Shown here one piece after another: positions 19,527 through 28,761 of a stretch of 64,000 nt of DNA (its first letter is position 1; each line of letters begins with the position of its first letter). Source of the DNA: Pseudonocardia kujensis (GTDB taxonomy: Bacteria; Actinomycetota; Actinomycetes; Mycobacteriales; Pseudonocardiaceae); assembly GCF_021283305.1 (NCBI RefSeq), contig NZ_JAJSOK010000002.1:62001-126000 (forward strand), given 5' to 3'. A program made the position numbers and the translations under genes. Under the pieces are notes generated by a model. It made no database searches, was not told the origin of the DNA, and saw only the letters and a list, made by a program, of their open reading frames with translations.

Positions 19527-20810
19527 TCAGCGGGCGGTGGCCTCCGTGCGGGCCGTCCCGAGCCGCCCGCCGAACTCGATCCCCTTGGCCTCCCTGCCGA
19601 GCAGCGTCAGGAGGGCGACCGCGACGAGGACCGGCACGATCGTCCAGAGCAGCGCGAACGGGTAGCCGTGCTTGGCGGCGAGAGCCTGCTGGAGGGGCAG
19701 GTTGAAGGCCGCGAGGCAGTTCCCGAGCTGGTAGGTGACGCCCGGGTAGAAGCCGCGGATGGTGTCCGGCGACATCTCGGTCAGGTGCGCCGGGATCACG
19801 CCCCAGGCGCCCTGCACCACGACCTGCATGAGGAAGGCACCGAGCGCGAGCCAGCCCGCGGTCGGCGCCAGCGCGAAGAGCGGGGCGATCGGGAGGCCGA
19901 GGACCGCGCAGAAGACGATCGTGTACCGGCGGCCGAAACGCTCGGAGAGCGACCCGAAGACGACGCCACCGATCGTGGCCCCGACGGTGTAGAGCACGGC
20001 GATCCACGTGGCGGTGGTCTCCGACAGCGCGGCGCCGCCGTTGTCGTGGGCCTTCAGGAACGTCGGGTAGAGGTCCTGCGTGCCGTGGCTCATCCAGTTG
20101 AAGGCGGTCATCAGCAGGATCAGGTAGACGAAGCGGCGCAGCACCGCGGGATTGAGGAACACGTCGCGCAGCGACGACTGCGTGACCCGCATCCGCTCCC
20201 GTGTCTCCTCCCAGACCTCGGACTCCTTGACCCGGGTGCGGATCAGCAGGCTGAGCAGGGCCGGGAGCACCGACAGCGCGAAGAGCCAGCGCCAGCCCAG
20301 GTCCCACCACGACAGCACGACGAGCGAGGCCAGCGAGGCCAGCAGGTAGCCCAGCGAGTAGCCCTGCTGGAGCACGCCCGAGAAGAAGCCGCGCCGGTTC
20401 GCGGGGATCTTCTCCATGGCCAGCGCCGCGCCGAGCCCCCACTCGCCGCCCATTCCGATGCCGTAGAGCAGGCGCAGGACCAGCAGCACGGTGAAGTTCG
20501 GCGAGAAGGCGCACAGGAAACCGACGACGGAGTAGAAGCTGACGTCGACCAGCAGCGGGATGCGCCGCCCCCGGCGGTCCGCCCAGAGCCCGAAGATGAT
20601 CGCGCCGACCGGCCGCATGATCAGCGTCGCCGTCGTCAGGAAGGCCATCGTCGTGAGCGAGACGTGGAACTCCTTGGCGATGTCCGCGTAGACCAGGACC
20701 ACGATGAAGTAGTCGAACGCGTCCATCGTCCAGCCCAGCAGGGCGGCGACGAAGGAATTGCGCTGGTCCGCCGTGAGCGGAGTGTGTTTCGATCCCGACC
20801 GACCGACCAT
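19527..20810 (-). CDS. MFS transporter, SHS (sialate/lactate:H+ symporter)-like
   Basis: 427 residues, 12 predicted transmembrane helices. The first-loop MFS motif [14 protein letters not shown], the [23 protein letters not shown] segment after TM4 and the late [11 protein letters not shown] motif match the JEN/NanT-like SHS group of carboxylate:H+ symporters. The ATG follows AAAGGGAC. The gene is divergent from the MarR regulator (165-bp gap), so MarR could control it. Substrate is probably a monocarboxylate; nicotinate or an aromatic acid is possible because of the neighbours. Confidence 0.8.
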   Translation of the reverse strand: MVGRSGSKHTPLTADQRNSFVAALLGWTMDAFDYFIVVLVYADIAKEFHVSLTTMAFLTTATLIMRPVGAIIFGLWADRRGRRIPLLVDVSFYSVVGFLCAFSPNFTVLLVLRLLYGIGMGGEWGLGAALAMEKIPANRRGFFSGVLQQGYSLGYLLASLASLVVLSWWDLGWRWLFALSVLPALLSLLIRTRVKESEVWEETRERMRVTQSSLRDVFLNPAVLRRFVYLILLMTAFNWMSHGTQDLYPTFLKAHDNGGAALSETTATWIAVLYTVGATIGGVVFGSLSERFGRRYTIVFCAVLGLPIAPLFALAPTAGWLALGAFLMQVVVQGAWGVIPAHLTEMSPDTIRGFYPGVTYQLGNCLAAFNLPLQQALAAKHGYPFALLWTIVPVLVAVALLTLLGREAKGIEFGGRLGTARTEATAR

Positions 20811-20975
20811 GCCGTCCCTTTCCACCGCACCCCCGGGCCCGGCGCGGACGCTACGCGCGGGAAAGTGGTGCCGCCCGGACGGAGTCCCTTTTCTCCCGCA
20901 TTCCGCCGCGACTACCCGAAAGGGCGGAAGAGCCCGTTCGGGGCGGTCGGCGGTCGGCGCACGGCACGTGGTCGA

Positions 20976-21464
20976 ATGGACGTCGTGGGTGACGAGCGCG
21001 GACAGGCCGGCCCGGAGCAGCTGCCGGCTCCGGAGGCCCTCCTCGCCGCGCCCGGGTACGTCGCCCGGCGGCTGCACCACGCCTACACCGCCGCCTGGCA
21101 GCGCTACGTGGACCCGCTGCTGACGGGCCCGCAGTTCGCGGTCCTGACCGCGGTCGACGCCTACCCCGGCGTCGAGCAGGGATCGCTGGCCCGCGCCGTC
21201 GCGCTCGACCGGTCCACGATGGCGAGCATCGTGCGCCGGCTCGAGGACCGCGACCTGATCACCCGGGTCACCCCGCCCGAGGACGGGCGCAAGCGGCTGC
21301 TGCACCTCACCGAGGCGGGCTCGGCCACCCTGGCGCAGGCCTACGAGAAGGCCCGCGCGCTCGACATGCTGCTCATGCGCGGCATCGGGCGCGACGACGA
21401 GACCGCCCTCCTCACGCGGCTCAACGGCATCGCCGAGCACTGGGAGTCCCTGGTCGACGACTGA
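20976..21464 (+). CDS. MarR-family regulator, candidate NicR-like repressor
   Basis: 162 residues with the MarR winged helix: [21 protein letters not shown], recognition helix [18 protein letters not shown], wing [17 protein letters not shown]. It lies about 310 bp upstream of the large nicotinate-type operon, same strand, and is divergent from an MFS gene. In Pseudomonas putida the nicotinate genes are repressed by the MarR-type NicR, which responds to 6-hydroxynicotinate. The equivalent role here, possibly through the 23-bp element at 21656 and 38483, is an inference from position. Confidence 0.8.
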   Translation: MDVVGDERGQAGPEQLPAPEALLAAPGYVARRLHHAYTAAWQRYVDPLLTGPQFAVLTAVDAYPGVEQGSLARAVALDRSTMASIVRRLEDRDLITRVTPPEDGRKRLLHLTEAGSATLAQAYEKARALDMLLMRGIGRDDETALLTRLNGIAEHWESLVDD

Positions 21465-21500
21465 CAGTGAGGACGGGGGCGAGCCCCGCCCCGAGCTCCC

Positions 21501-21533
21501 GCGAGTCGCGCCCCGTACTCCCGCGAGTCGCGA
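21501..21533. repeat. two copies of CGCGAGTCGCG, 22 bp apart
   Basis: Perfect CGCGAGTCGCG palindromes with centre base G start at 21500 and 21522, i.e. exactly 22 bp apart, in the MarR-monooxygenase intergenic region just after the MarR stop. They belong to the family whose large array is at 29635. Confidence 0.7.
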
Positions 21534-21655
21534 GATCCGGTAGCGCCACGGTGGCGCAGGTCACGGCAGGGTTCGCGCATCCGAGGGCGGGTGTTGCCGG
21601 TCCGTGTTCCGGGTTTCTGACGCGTTACAGCTTGCTCCACCCCTTGCGTTCCGGG

Positions 21656-21678
21656 ATCGTCAGTGTTCGGATTATCTC
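21656..21678 (+). promoter_or_regulatory. 23-bp element shared by both nicotinate-type loci (copy 1)
   Basis: ATC followed by GTCAGTGTTCGGATTATCTC, 96 bp upstream of the monooxygenase GTG. The same sequence with one change (T to C) stands in the same orientation relative to transcription upstream of the dihydroxypyridine dioxygenase gene at 38483-38505. It is likely the promoter and/or operator of a common regulator; the TATCTC end could be part of a -10 region. Confidence 0.75.
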
Positions 21679-21774
21679 CGCCGGGCGGCGCACAGACCGC
21701 TCTGAGCTGCCGCATCGCGGGAGCCCGGCGGGGACGGCGCACCGTCCAGAATGGATCTATCCCGGGAGGGACAC

Positions 21775-23040
21775 GTGGCCAGCCAGTCGTTCACGGTCAC
21801 CGTCGTCGGCGGCGGGCTCGGTGGTCTCACCACCGCGCTCGCCCTGCGCCGGCGGGGGCTGCGCACGGTCGTCCTCGAGCAGGCGGCCCAGCTGGGCGAG
21901 GTGGGTGCGGGCATCCAGACCGCCCCCAACGCCAGCCGCATCCTCTTCGGGCTCGGCCTGCGCAAGCAGATGCAGGCCATCCGGACCGCCCCCACCGACC
22001 AGGTGCGGAGGCGCTGGCAGGACGGCAGCATCATCGCCTCGCTGCCGCTGGGCGAGCGCGTGGTGCGCGAGTACGGGGCTCCGTACTGGCACTACCACCG
22101 CGCCGACCTGCACCGGATCCTGCTCGACGCCTGTCTCGACCCGGACGGCCCGGGGCCGGTCACCGAGGTCCACACCGACTCGGCGGTCGCCGAGCTGGAC
22201 CGCTCCGACCCCACCCGCCCGGTCGCCGTCACGGCCGACGGCCGGCGCTTCGTGGGCGACGTCCTGGTCGGCGCCGACGGCATCCGCTCACGGGTCCGCG
22301 ACGCCGCCGGCTTCGACGACACGCTCGTCTTCTCCGGGGAGATGTGCTATCGCGCGTTGATCCCCGGCGACAAGATCGCGGCCGACCCCGCGACCCGCTT
22401 CCTGCTCGACCGCTTCCACTCCACGATCTGGTACGGGCCCGACCGACACCTCGTGCACTACTTCGTCCGCGGCGGGGAACACCTCAACGTGGTCGCGGTC
22501 GTCCCGAACACGCTCGACACCACCGACGCCTGGACGCTCCCGGCGACGGCGGACGAGCTGGTCGACGCCTTCCCCGGCTGGGACGACCGGGTCGCGGCGA
22601 TGCTGTCCAAGGCCGAGGGGGACGCGTCGAAGTGGGCGCTGTTCCGCCGCCGCCGGGACCCGGTGTGGGTCGACGGCCGGGTCGCCCTGCTCGGCGACGC
22701 CTGCCACGCGATGCTGCCGTACCAGGCCCAGGGCGCGTCGCAGGCCATGGAGGACGCGGCCGTCCTGGCCGAGGAGCTCGGCGGCGTGACCCGCGACGGC
22801 ATCGACGCGGCGCTGATCCGCTACGTGAACCGCCGGGCCACCCACGCCGGCATGGTCCAGGACGCCTCCCTGGAGAACATGCGCTTCTACCATCTGCCCG
22901 ACGGCCCGGAGCAGCGCGAACGCGACGCGCAGCTGGCCGACTTCCGGGGCGAGTCGGACGTCTCGTACGACTGGCTCTGGGGCGGTTCGCCGCTGAACGA
23001 CCCCGACACCGAGTCCCACTCCTATCCGTTCGCCCGCTGA
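21775..23040 (+). CDS. FAD-dependent monooxygenase, probable 6-hydroxynicotinate 3-monooxygenase
   Basis: About 421 residues, class A flavin hydroxylase: VVGGGLGG dinucleotide fold at the N-terminus, GADGIRSRVR DG motif near 165, and GDACHAMLPYQAQGASQAMEDA for the FAD ribityl. HLVHYFVRGGEHLNVVAVV is shared with salicylate hydroxylases, so by sequence alone it is a salicylate/hydroxybenzoate hydroxylase relative. Context (Mo hydroxylase, NicD-, NicF-, NicE- and NicX-like genes) points to decarboxylative hydroxylation of 6-hydroxynicotinate to 2,5-dihydroxypyridine, as done by NicC. The GTG at 21775 is preferred over ATG 21751 because GGGAGG lies five bases before it. Confidence 0.8.
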   Translation: MASQSFTVTVVGGGLGGLTTALALRRRGLRTVVLEQAAQLGEVGAGIQTAPNASRILFGLGLRKQMQAIRTAPTDQVRRRWQDGSIIASLPLGERVVREYGAPYWHYHRADLHRILLDACLDPDGPGPVTEVHTDSAVAELDRSDPTRPVAVTADGRRFVGDVLVGADGIRSRVRDAAGFDDTLVFSGEMCYRALIPGDKIAADPATRFLLDRFHSTIWYGPDRHLVHYFVRGGEHLNVVAVVPNTLDTTDAWTLPATADELVDAFPGWDDRVAAMLSKAEGDASKWALFRRRRDPVWVDGRVALLGDACHAMLPYQAQGASQAMEDAAVLAEELGGVTRDGIDAALIRYVNRRATHAGMVQDASLENMRFYHLPDGPEQRERDAQLADFRGESDVSYDWLWGGSPLNDPDTESHSYPFAR

Positions 23041-23069
23041 CCGCCCCCCCACCGGAACCGGAGCACACC

Positions 23070-24485
23070 ATGCGTACAGGCGACCAGGTCGTCCAGGACC
23101 TCCCGTGGAAGTGGGGGGTGCAGGGAAGGATCTTCGTCATCGGCGGTCTCGGGTACATGTTCGACGCCTGGGACGTCTCCCTGAACGGCTTCCTCACCCC
23201 GCTGCTCGGCACCGAGTTCGGGCTCTCCACCGGCCAGCGCGGCCTCGTCGCGACGGCCAACCTGATCGGCATGGCGGTCGGCGCCATCGCCTGGGGCACG
23301 ATCGCCGACCGGATGGGCCGCAAGAAGGCCTTCTCGATCACCCTGATGATCTTCGCGCTGTTCTCCGTGCTGGGCGCGCTGTCGCCGAGCTGGGAGGTCT
23401 TCCTGGTGCTGCGCTTCCTGGCCGGCGTCGGCCTGGGCGGCTGCATCCCGGTGGACTACGCGATCGTCAGCGAGTTCTCCCCGAAGAAGCAGCGCGGCCG
23501 CGTACTGGCCGCGATGGACGGCTGGTGGCCGATCGGGACGACGCTCGCCGGCGTCACGGCCACGTTCCTCGTGCCCGTCGGCGGCAACTGGCGCTGGATG
23601 CTCGCGCTGATGGTGCTGCCCGCGATCCTGCTGTTCTGGATCCGCCGCGGGGTGCCCGAGTCGCCGCTCTACCTGGCCCGCACCGGCCGCGAGGCCGAGG
23701 CCCGCGAGGTGATCGACGACATGGTCCGCCGGACCGGCGCCACGCCCGAGCAGTACGAGATCCCGGCCGTGGTGCCGGAGGCCGCCGCGTCGCGCAGGAA
23801 GGGCTTGTCGGCCGCCTTCGACCAGCTCCGGCTGGTGTGGGCCTACAACCCGGTCGTCACCGGCGTGGCCTGGGCGCTGTTCATCTCGGTGATGGTCGTC
23901 TACTACGCCGCCCTGTCCTGGATGCCCTCGATCCTGCGGGCGCAGGGCATGGGCGAGGTCGCGGCCTTCGGCTCGACGACGGTCATGAACGCGGTCGGCA
24001 TCCTGGGCGTGATCACCTCCGTGCTGCTCGTCGAGGTGGTCGGCCGCAAGTGGGTCATCGGCGTCGCCGCCCCGCTCGCCGCGATCGCGCTGGTGGTGTT
24101 CTCGCTGGTCCTGGGCTCGTCGACGGCCGCCATCGTGATGATCGCGGTGTTCGGGTTCTTCGCCCTGGTGGTCATCCCGGTCATGTACGCCTACGTCTCC
24201 GAGCTGTACCCGACCGAGCTGCGCGCCAGCGGCTTCGGCTGGGCCTCGTCCATGAGCCGGGCGGTCACCGGTTTCGTGCCGCTGATCTTCGGCAGCGTGC
24301 TCTGGCCGGTCCTGGGCCTGCCGCTGACGTTCGCGCTGATGGCGGTCGTGGTGCTCGGCGCCGTGCTCTACATGGCGCTCGGCGCACCGGAGACCAAGGG
24401 GCGCGAGCTCGACCGGATCACCGGCACCGAGGAGGTCACCGGGGCCGAGGCGCCCGCTCCGTCCGCGGGGGCCGTCCGCTCGTGA
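23070..24485 (+). CDS. MFS transporter, probable nicotinate uptake
   Basis: 471 residues, 12 transmembrane helices. It has GTIADRMGRKKAFSITL in the first cytoplasmic loop, a long central loop (about 205-260) and VSELYPTELRASGFGWASS after TM10, typical of aromatic-acid or metabolite:H+ symporters. It is the second gene of the operon, 29 bp after the monooxygenase and overlapping the next gene by 4 bp. Import of the substrate (nicotinate, the role of NicT in Pseudomonas) is inferred from that position. Confidence 0.85.
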   Translation: MRTGDQVVQDLPWKWGVQGRIFVIGGLGYMFDAWDVSLNGFLTPLLGTEFGLSTGQRGLVATANLIGMAVGAIAWGTIADRMGRKKAFSITLMIFALFSVLGALSPSWEVFLVLRFLAGVGLGGCIPVDYAIVSEFSPKKQRGRVLAAMDGWWPIGTTLAGVTATFLVPVGGNWRWMLALMVLPAILLFWIRRGVPESPLYLARTGREAEAREVIDDMVRRTGATPEQYEIPAVVPEAAASRRKGLSAAFDQLRLVWAYNPVVTGVAWALFISVMVVYYAALSWMPSILRAQGMGEVAAFGSTTVMNAVGILGVITSVLLVEVVGRKWVIGVAAPLAAIALVVFSLVLGSSTAAIVMIAVFGFFALVVIPVMYAYVSELYPTELRASGFGWASSMSRAVTGFVPLIFGSVLWPVLGLPLTFALMAVVVLGAVLYMALGAPETKGRELDRITGTEEVTGAEAPAPSAGAVRS

Positions 24486-25285
24486 AGCCCGCCGCCTTCG
24501 AGTACCACCGCGCCCGCTCCGTGGCGGGCGCGGTGGGGCTCCTCACCGAGCTCGGCGACGAGGCCAAGGTCGTCGCCGGGGGACAGAGCCTCGTCGCGAT
24601 GATGAACTTCCGGCTGGCCCGCCCCGAGCACCTGGTCGACATCACGCACATCGACGGGCTCGCCGAGATCCGGCGCGAGGGCGACACGCTGCGCGTCGGC
24701 GCGCTCACCACGCACCGGACCGTCGAGAAGGCGGAACTCGGTGACTTCGCCGTGCTGTCCCGCGCGATGCGCTGGGTGGGCCACCTGCCGATCCGCACCC
24801 GCGGCACGGTCGGCGGCAGCATCGCGCACGCCGACGCGACCGCCGAGTGGTGCCTGCTCGCCGTCCTGCTCGAGGCCCGGATCGTGGCCGAGGGGCCGGC
24901 GGGCCGGCGGGAGATCCCGGCCGAGGAGTTCTTCCTGGGCCCCTTCACCACCGCCCTGGAGCCCGACGAGCTGATCGTCGAGCTCGTGTTCCCCCACCCG
25001 GCGCCCCGCGCCGCGCTGACCGAGTACGCCGACCGCAAGGGCGACTTCGCCCTGGTCGCGGCCGCTGTCGACCTCGACACGGACCGGATCGTGCTCGGTG
25101 GGGTCGGCCCCGTCCCGACCGTCGTGCGCGGCGGGTGGTCCTCCGGCGCCGCCTCCCGCGCACGCGCGGCGGCGGCCGCGGACTCCCTGGACCTGCGGGA
25201 CGAGCCCGGGATCAGCGCGCACTACCGCCGCGGGCTGGTCCGCACGCTGGTCGAACGCGCCTACGAGGAGGCTGCCCGTGGCTGA
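24482..25285 (+). CDS. molybdenum hydroxylase, FAD-binding medium subunit (CoxM-like)
   Basis: 267 residues of the CO dehydrogenase/xanthine oxidase medium-subunit family. The FAD pyrophosphate loop KVVAGGQSLVAMMNFRLARP is near 29-48 and the second FAD motif RTRGTVGGSIAHADATAEW near 105. It carries electrons from the [2Fe-2S] subunit to FAD. The GTG overlaps the MFS stop, and the stop overlaps the large-subunit GTG by 8 bp, so the subunits are translationally coupled. The order M-L-S is that of coxMSL-type enzymes with S last. Confidence 0.9.
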   Translation: MKPAAFEYHRARSVAGAVGLLTELGDEAKVVAGGQSLVAMMNFRLARPEHLVDITHIDGLAEIRREGDTLRVGALTTHRTVEKAELGDFAVLSRAMRWVGHLPIRTRGTVGGSIAHADATAEWCLLAVLLEARIVAEGPAGRREIPAEEFFLGPFTTALEPDELIVELVFPHPAPRAALTEYADRKGDFALVAAAVDLDTDRIVLGGVGPVPTVVRGGWSSGAASRARAAAAADSLDLRDEPGISAHYRRGLVRTLVERAYEEAARG

Positions 25286-27623
25286 GCCGAGGTTCCGACG
25301 CGACGGCGCCTGGGTCGGCGCCTCCGTGCCCCGCCGCGAGGACCCGCGCCTGTTGGCCGGCCGCGGCCGGTTCGTCGACGACATCACCCTGCCCGGCATG
25401 CTGCACGCCCAGTTCGTCCGCAGCACCGAGGCGCACGCCCGGCTGCTCGCCGTCGACCTCGACGAGGTCCGCGCGGTGCCCGGCGTGGTCGCCGCCTACA
25501 CCGCCGCGGACCTGGACCTGGCGGACATCACCGCGCTGCTCGACCGCCCGGCGCACGAGTTCGTGCCCACCGCCATGCCGGTCCTCGCCCGGGACACGGT
25601 GCGCTACGTCGGCGAGCCGGTGGCGGTCGTCGTCGCGAAGGACCCGTACGCGGCCGAGGACGGCGTCGAGGCGGCCGTCGTGGAGTACGCGCCGCTCGAA
25701 CCGGTGGTGAGCGATCTCGGGGCCCTGGCGGAGGGCGCCCCGCTGGTGCACGCCGGGGCCCCCCGCAACACGCTCGTCGACGTCTCGCTCTTCGCCACCG
25801 AGGGCATCGACGACGTGTTCTCCGAGGCCCACACCGTGGTCGAGGTGCGCACGAAGACCGGGCGGCAGAACGCGCTCCCGCTCGAGACCCGCGGCGTCGT
25901 CGCCGACTGGGACGACCGGGACGAGCAGCTGCGCGTGCAGACTTGCTCCCAGGTCCCCCACCAGGTGCGCACGGTGCTGGCGCGGTGCGTCGGGCTGGAC
26001 GAGAAGCAGGTCCGGGTCACCGTGCCGGACATGGGCGGCGGCTTCGGGCAGAAGTGCGTGGTCGGGCGCGAGGAGATCGCCGCCGCGGCGGCCGCGCTGC
26101 GCCTGCGCCGGCCGGTCAAGTGGATCGAGGACCGGCGGGACGCGCTCACCGCCGCGTTCCTCGCCCGCGAGCAGCGCTACACCGTCCGCGCGGCCTTCTC
26201 CGCCGACGGCGAGATCCTCGGCCTCGACGCCGACGTCGTCTGCGACATGGGGGCCTACTCCTGCTACCCGTTCACGGCGGGCATCGAGCCACTGATGGCC
26301 TCCGCCGAGATGCCGGGCGTCTACCGTGTGCCGGCGTACCGCGTGCGCGGGCGGGCGGTCACCACGAACAAGGCGCCCACCGCGCCGTACCGCGGCGTGA
26401 GCCGGCCGCAGTACGTCATGGTCGTCGAGCGGGTGTTCGAGAAGGCCGCCCGGGCGCTCGGGATCGACGCGGTGGAGCTGCGGCGCCGCAACCTGATCAC
26501 GGTCTTCCCGTACACGGGCGTCAACAACATCACCTACGATCCGGGCTCCTACCTCGAGTCGCTCGACCTCTGCGAGAAGACGTTGCGCGACGAGGGCTGG
26601 TTCTCTCGTCGTTCGGACGAGAACAGGGTGATCGGGATCGGATTCGCCTGCTTCTCCGAGCGGACCGGCTACGGCTCCGGCGCCTTCGCGCAGCGGAAGA
26701 TGCAGGTCGTGCCGGGCTTCGACATCTCCGAGATCCGGATGGACCTGAACGGCACGGTCTCCGTCACGACGGGCACGCTGTCGCACGGGCAGAGCCACGA
26801 GACCACGATGGCGCAGATCGTCGCCGACCGGCTCGGCGTCCCGTACGACCGCGTGAAGATCGTGCAGGGCGACACGGACCGGATCACCTACGGGTGGGGC
26901 TCCTTCGCCTCCCGGTCGATCACCATCGGGGGCAGTGCCGTCGCGGCGGCGTCGGTGAAGCTCGGCGACCAGCTGCGCGAGATCGCGGCGCACCTCCTCG
27001 GGGGCGACGTCGAGTCGGCCGTGCTCGAGGACGGCGGGGTGCGGGTCGGCTCGTCGTGGCTCTCGTACGCGGACATCGCCGACGTGGCGTACCTGAAGGC
27101 GCACCTGCTGCCCAAGGGCGTCGGGCCGGGGCTGGCGGCCACCGCGAGCTTCGACGTCGGCGGCGACGGGACCTTCTCCAACGCCACGCACGGCTGCGTC
27201 GTCGAGCTGGACCCGGGCACCGGCGGCGTCGAGATCCTGCGGTACGTCTGCGTCGAGGACTGCGGGGTGGCGATCCACCCGCAGGTGGTGGAGGGGCAGG
27301 CGCGCGGCGGGATCGCGCAGGGCATCGCGGGGGCGTTGTTCGAGGAGGTCCGGTACGACGACGCGGGCCAGCCCCTCGCCCCGAGCTTCATGGAGTACAA
27401 GGTCCCGACCGCGAGGGAGATCCCGGACGTGCGGATCGAGCACCTGGAGACGCCGTGCGCGTTCACGGAGAACGGGGCCAAGGGCGCCGGCGAGGGCGGA
27501 ACGATCGGGGCGCCGGCCGCGGTGCTGAACGCCGTGAACGACGCCCTGCGGCACACCGGCGTCGAGCTGGACGACACCCCGATCCCCCGCGAGGCGATCT
27601 TCCGCGCGTTGGAGGTTTCATGA
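25278..27623 (+). CDS. molybdenum hydroxylase, Mo-cofactor large subunit (probable nicotinate hydroxylase)
   Basis: 781 residues of the xanthine oxidase/CoxL large-subunit family. It has SVPRREDPRLLAGRGRFVDD at the start, the MGGGFGQK molybdopterin-binding motif near 250 and the catalytic-Glu loop KGAGEGG near 735. The position where CO dehydrogenase has the Cys-containing AYRCSFR loop reads APYRGVSRP, with no Cys, so it is not a CO dehydrogenase. It should hydroxylate an N-heteroaromatic carbon with water-derived oxygen. Given the downstream enzymes, nicotinate to 6-hydroxynicotinate is the best assignment. It is structurally unlike the two-subunit cytochrome-linked NicAB of Pseudomonas. Confidence 0.85.
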   Translation: MAEPRFRRDGAWVGASVPRREDPRLLAGRGRFVDDITLPGMLHAQFVRSTEAHARLLAVDLDEVRAVPGVVAAYTAADLDLADITALLDRPAHEFVPTAMPVLARDTVRYVGEPVAVVVAKDPYAAEDGVEAAVVEYAPLEPVVSDLGALAEGAPLVHAGAPRNTLVDVSLFATEGIDDVFSEAHTVVEVRTKTGRQNALPLETRGVVADWDDRDEQLRVQTCSQVPHQVRTVLARCVGLDEKQVRVTVPDMGGGFGQKCVVGREEIAAAAAALRLRRPVKWIEDRRDALTAAFLAREQRYTVRAAFSADGEILGLDADVVCDMGAYSCYPFTAGIEPLMASAEMPGVYRVPAYRVRGRAVTTNKAPTAPYRGVSRPQYVMVVERVFEKAARALGIDAVELRRRNLITVFPYTGVNNITYDPGSYLESLDLCEKTLRDEGWFSRRSDENRVIGIGFACFSERTGYGSGAFAQRKMQVVPGFDISEIRMDLNGTVSVTTGTLSHGQSHETTMAQIVADRLGVPYDRVKIVQGDTDRITYGWGSFASRSITIGGSAVAAASVKLGDQLREIAAHLLGGDVESAVLEDGGVRVGSSWLSYADIADVAYLKAHLLPKGVGPGLAATASFDVGGDGTFSNATHGCVVELDPGTGGVEILRYVCVEDCGVAIHPQVVEGQARGGIAQGIAGALFEEVRYDDAGQPLAPSFMEYKVPTAREIPDVRIEHLETPCAFTENGAKGAGEGGTIGAPAAVLNAVNDALRHTGVELDDTPIPREAIFRALEVS

Positions 27624-28126
27624 TCCAGTTGGTGGAGCTCGTCGTGAACGGCGAGCGGCACGACCTCGCGATCGAGCCGCGCCGCACCCTGGTCGACGTC
27701 CTGCGGCACGACCTGGGTCTCACGGGCACGCACGTCGGGTGCGAGCACGGGATCTGCGGGGCCTGCACGGTGCTGGTCGACGGCGCGCCGGCGCGGGCGT
27801 GCCTGATCTTCGCGGCGCAGGTGGAGGGCGCGGAGATCCGGACGGTGGAGTCGCTGGCCGCGCCGGACGGCACGCTCAACGACCTCCAGCAGTGCTTCTC
27901 CGAGCACCACGGCCTGCAGTGCGGCTTCTGCACGCCGGGCATGCTCATGCTGGCCGAGGGCTACCTCGCCGAGGAGCCCGAGCCCACGACCGAGGAGATC
28001 CGCGACGTCGTCGCCTCCAACCTCTGTCGCTGCACGGGCTACCAGACGATCGTGGAGGCGATCGACGACTGCGCCACCCGCCGCCGGGCGGCGTTCCAGG
28101 ACCGGCTCGACAGGAGTGCGTCATGA
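27620..28126 (+). CDS. molybdenum hydroxylase, [2Fe-2S] small subunit
   Basis: 168 residues with all eight cluster cysteines. The plant-type cluster uses Cys41, Cys46, Cys49 and Cys61 (GCEHGICGACT). The second cluster uses Cys101, Cys104, Cys136 and Cys138 (CGFCTPG and NLCRCTGY). It relays electrons between the molybdenum site and FAD. GGAGG at 27611-27615 precedes the ATG, which overlaps the large-subunit stop by 4 bp. The stop in turn overlaps the next start (ATGA), showing tight coupling with the amidase-like gene. Confidence 0.93.
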   Translation: MIQLVELVVNGERHDLAIEPRRTLVDVLRHDLGLTGTHVGCEHGICGACTVLVDGAPARACLIFAAQVEGAEIRTVESLAAPDGTLNDLQQCFSEHHGLQCGFCTPGMLMLAEGYLAEEPEPTTEEIRDVVASNLCRCTGYQTIVEAIDDCATRRRAAFQDRLDRSAS

Positions 28127-28761
28127 GTGTGCACGGATCTTCGACGGACGCGACCTACGAGCGGGCGGGCTTCGGGGCGCCGGTGCGCCGCGGCGAACGG
28201 CCCGCGATCGTGGTCGTGGACCTGACGAAGGGGTTCACCGACCCCGCGTACCCGACGGGCGCCGACCTGACCGAGGTCGTCGCGGCGACCTCCCGGCTGG
28301 TCACGGAGGCCGCCGCGGCGGACGTCCCGGTCGTCTACACGACGATCGGCTACACGCCCGCGGAGATGGACACCGTCACCTGGCTGGACAAGGCACCCGG
28401 GATGCGGGCGCTGGCCGTGGGCTCCGAGGCGGTGGAGATCGACGCCCGGCTGCCGTTCTCGGACGCCGACCACCTGATCCTGAAGAAGGGCGCGTCGGCG
28501 TTCTTCGGGACCGGGCTGGCGGCGTTGCTGGCGTCCCTGCGGGTGGACACCGTGATCGTGTGCGGCGCCACGACCAGCGGATGCGTGCGCGCCACCGCCG
28601 TCGACGCACTGCAGTCCGGCTACCCCGTGCTCGTGCCGCGGGAGTGCGTGGGCGACCGGGCCGACGGTCCCGCCGAGGCGAACCTGTTCGACATCCAGGC
28701 CAAGTACGGCGACGTGATCCCGCTCGACGACGCCCTGGCCTACGTGGGAGGACTCAAGTGA
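28123..28761 (+). CDS. nicF: isochorismatase-fold hydrolase, probable maleamate amidohydrolase
   Basis: 212 residues of the cysteine-hydrolase (isochorismatase/N-carbamoylsarcosine amidase) family. The triad is present: Asp33 (VVVDLTKGF), Lys121/122 (LKKGASAF) and Cys154 (CGATTSGCVRATA). This subgroup contains NicF, which hydrolyses maleamate to maleate and ammonia. The gene sits between the Mo-hydroxylase small subunit and an N-formylmaleamate-deformylase-like gene with ATGA and GTGA overlaps, which supports that role over the other amidases of the family. The released ammonia would be assimilated. Confidence 0.82.
   Translation: MSVHGSSTDATYERAGFGAPVRRGERPAIVVVDLTKGFTDPAYPTGADLTEVVAATSRLVTEAAAADVPVVYTTIGYTPAEMDTVTWLDKAPGMRALAVGSEAVEIDARLPFSDADHLILKKGASAFFGTGLAALLASLRVDTVIVCGATTSGCVRATAVDALQSGYPVLVPRECVGDRADGPAEANLFDIQAKYGDVIPLDDALAYVGGLK

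Noticed and set aside
25278..27623. Carbon monoxide dehydrogenase large subunit
   Set aside because: The CO-dehydrogenase active-site Cys loop is absent, and the operon context is N-heterocycle degradation.
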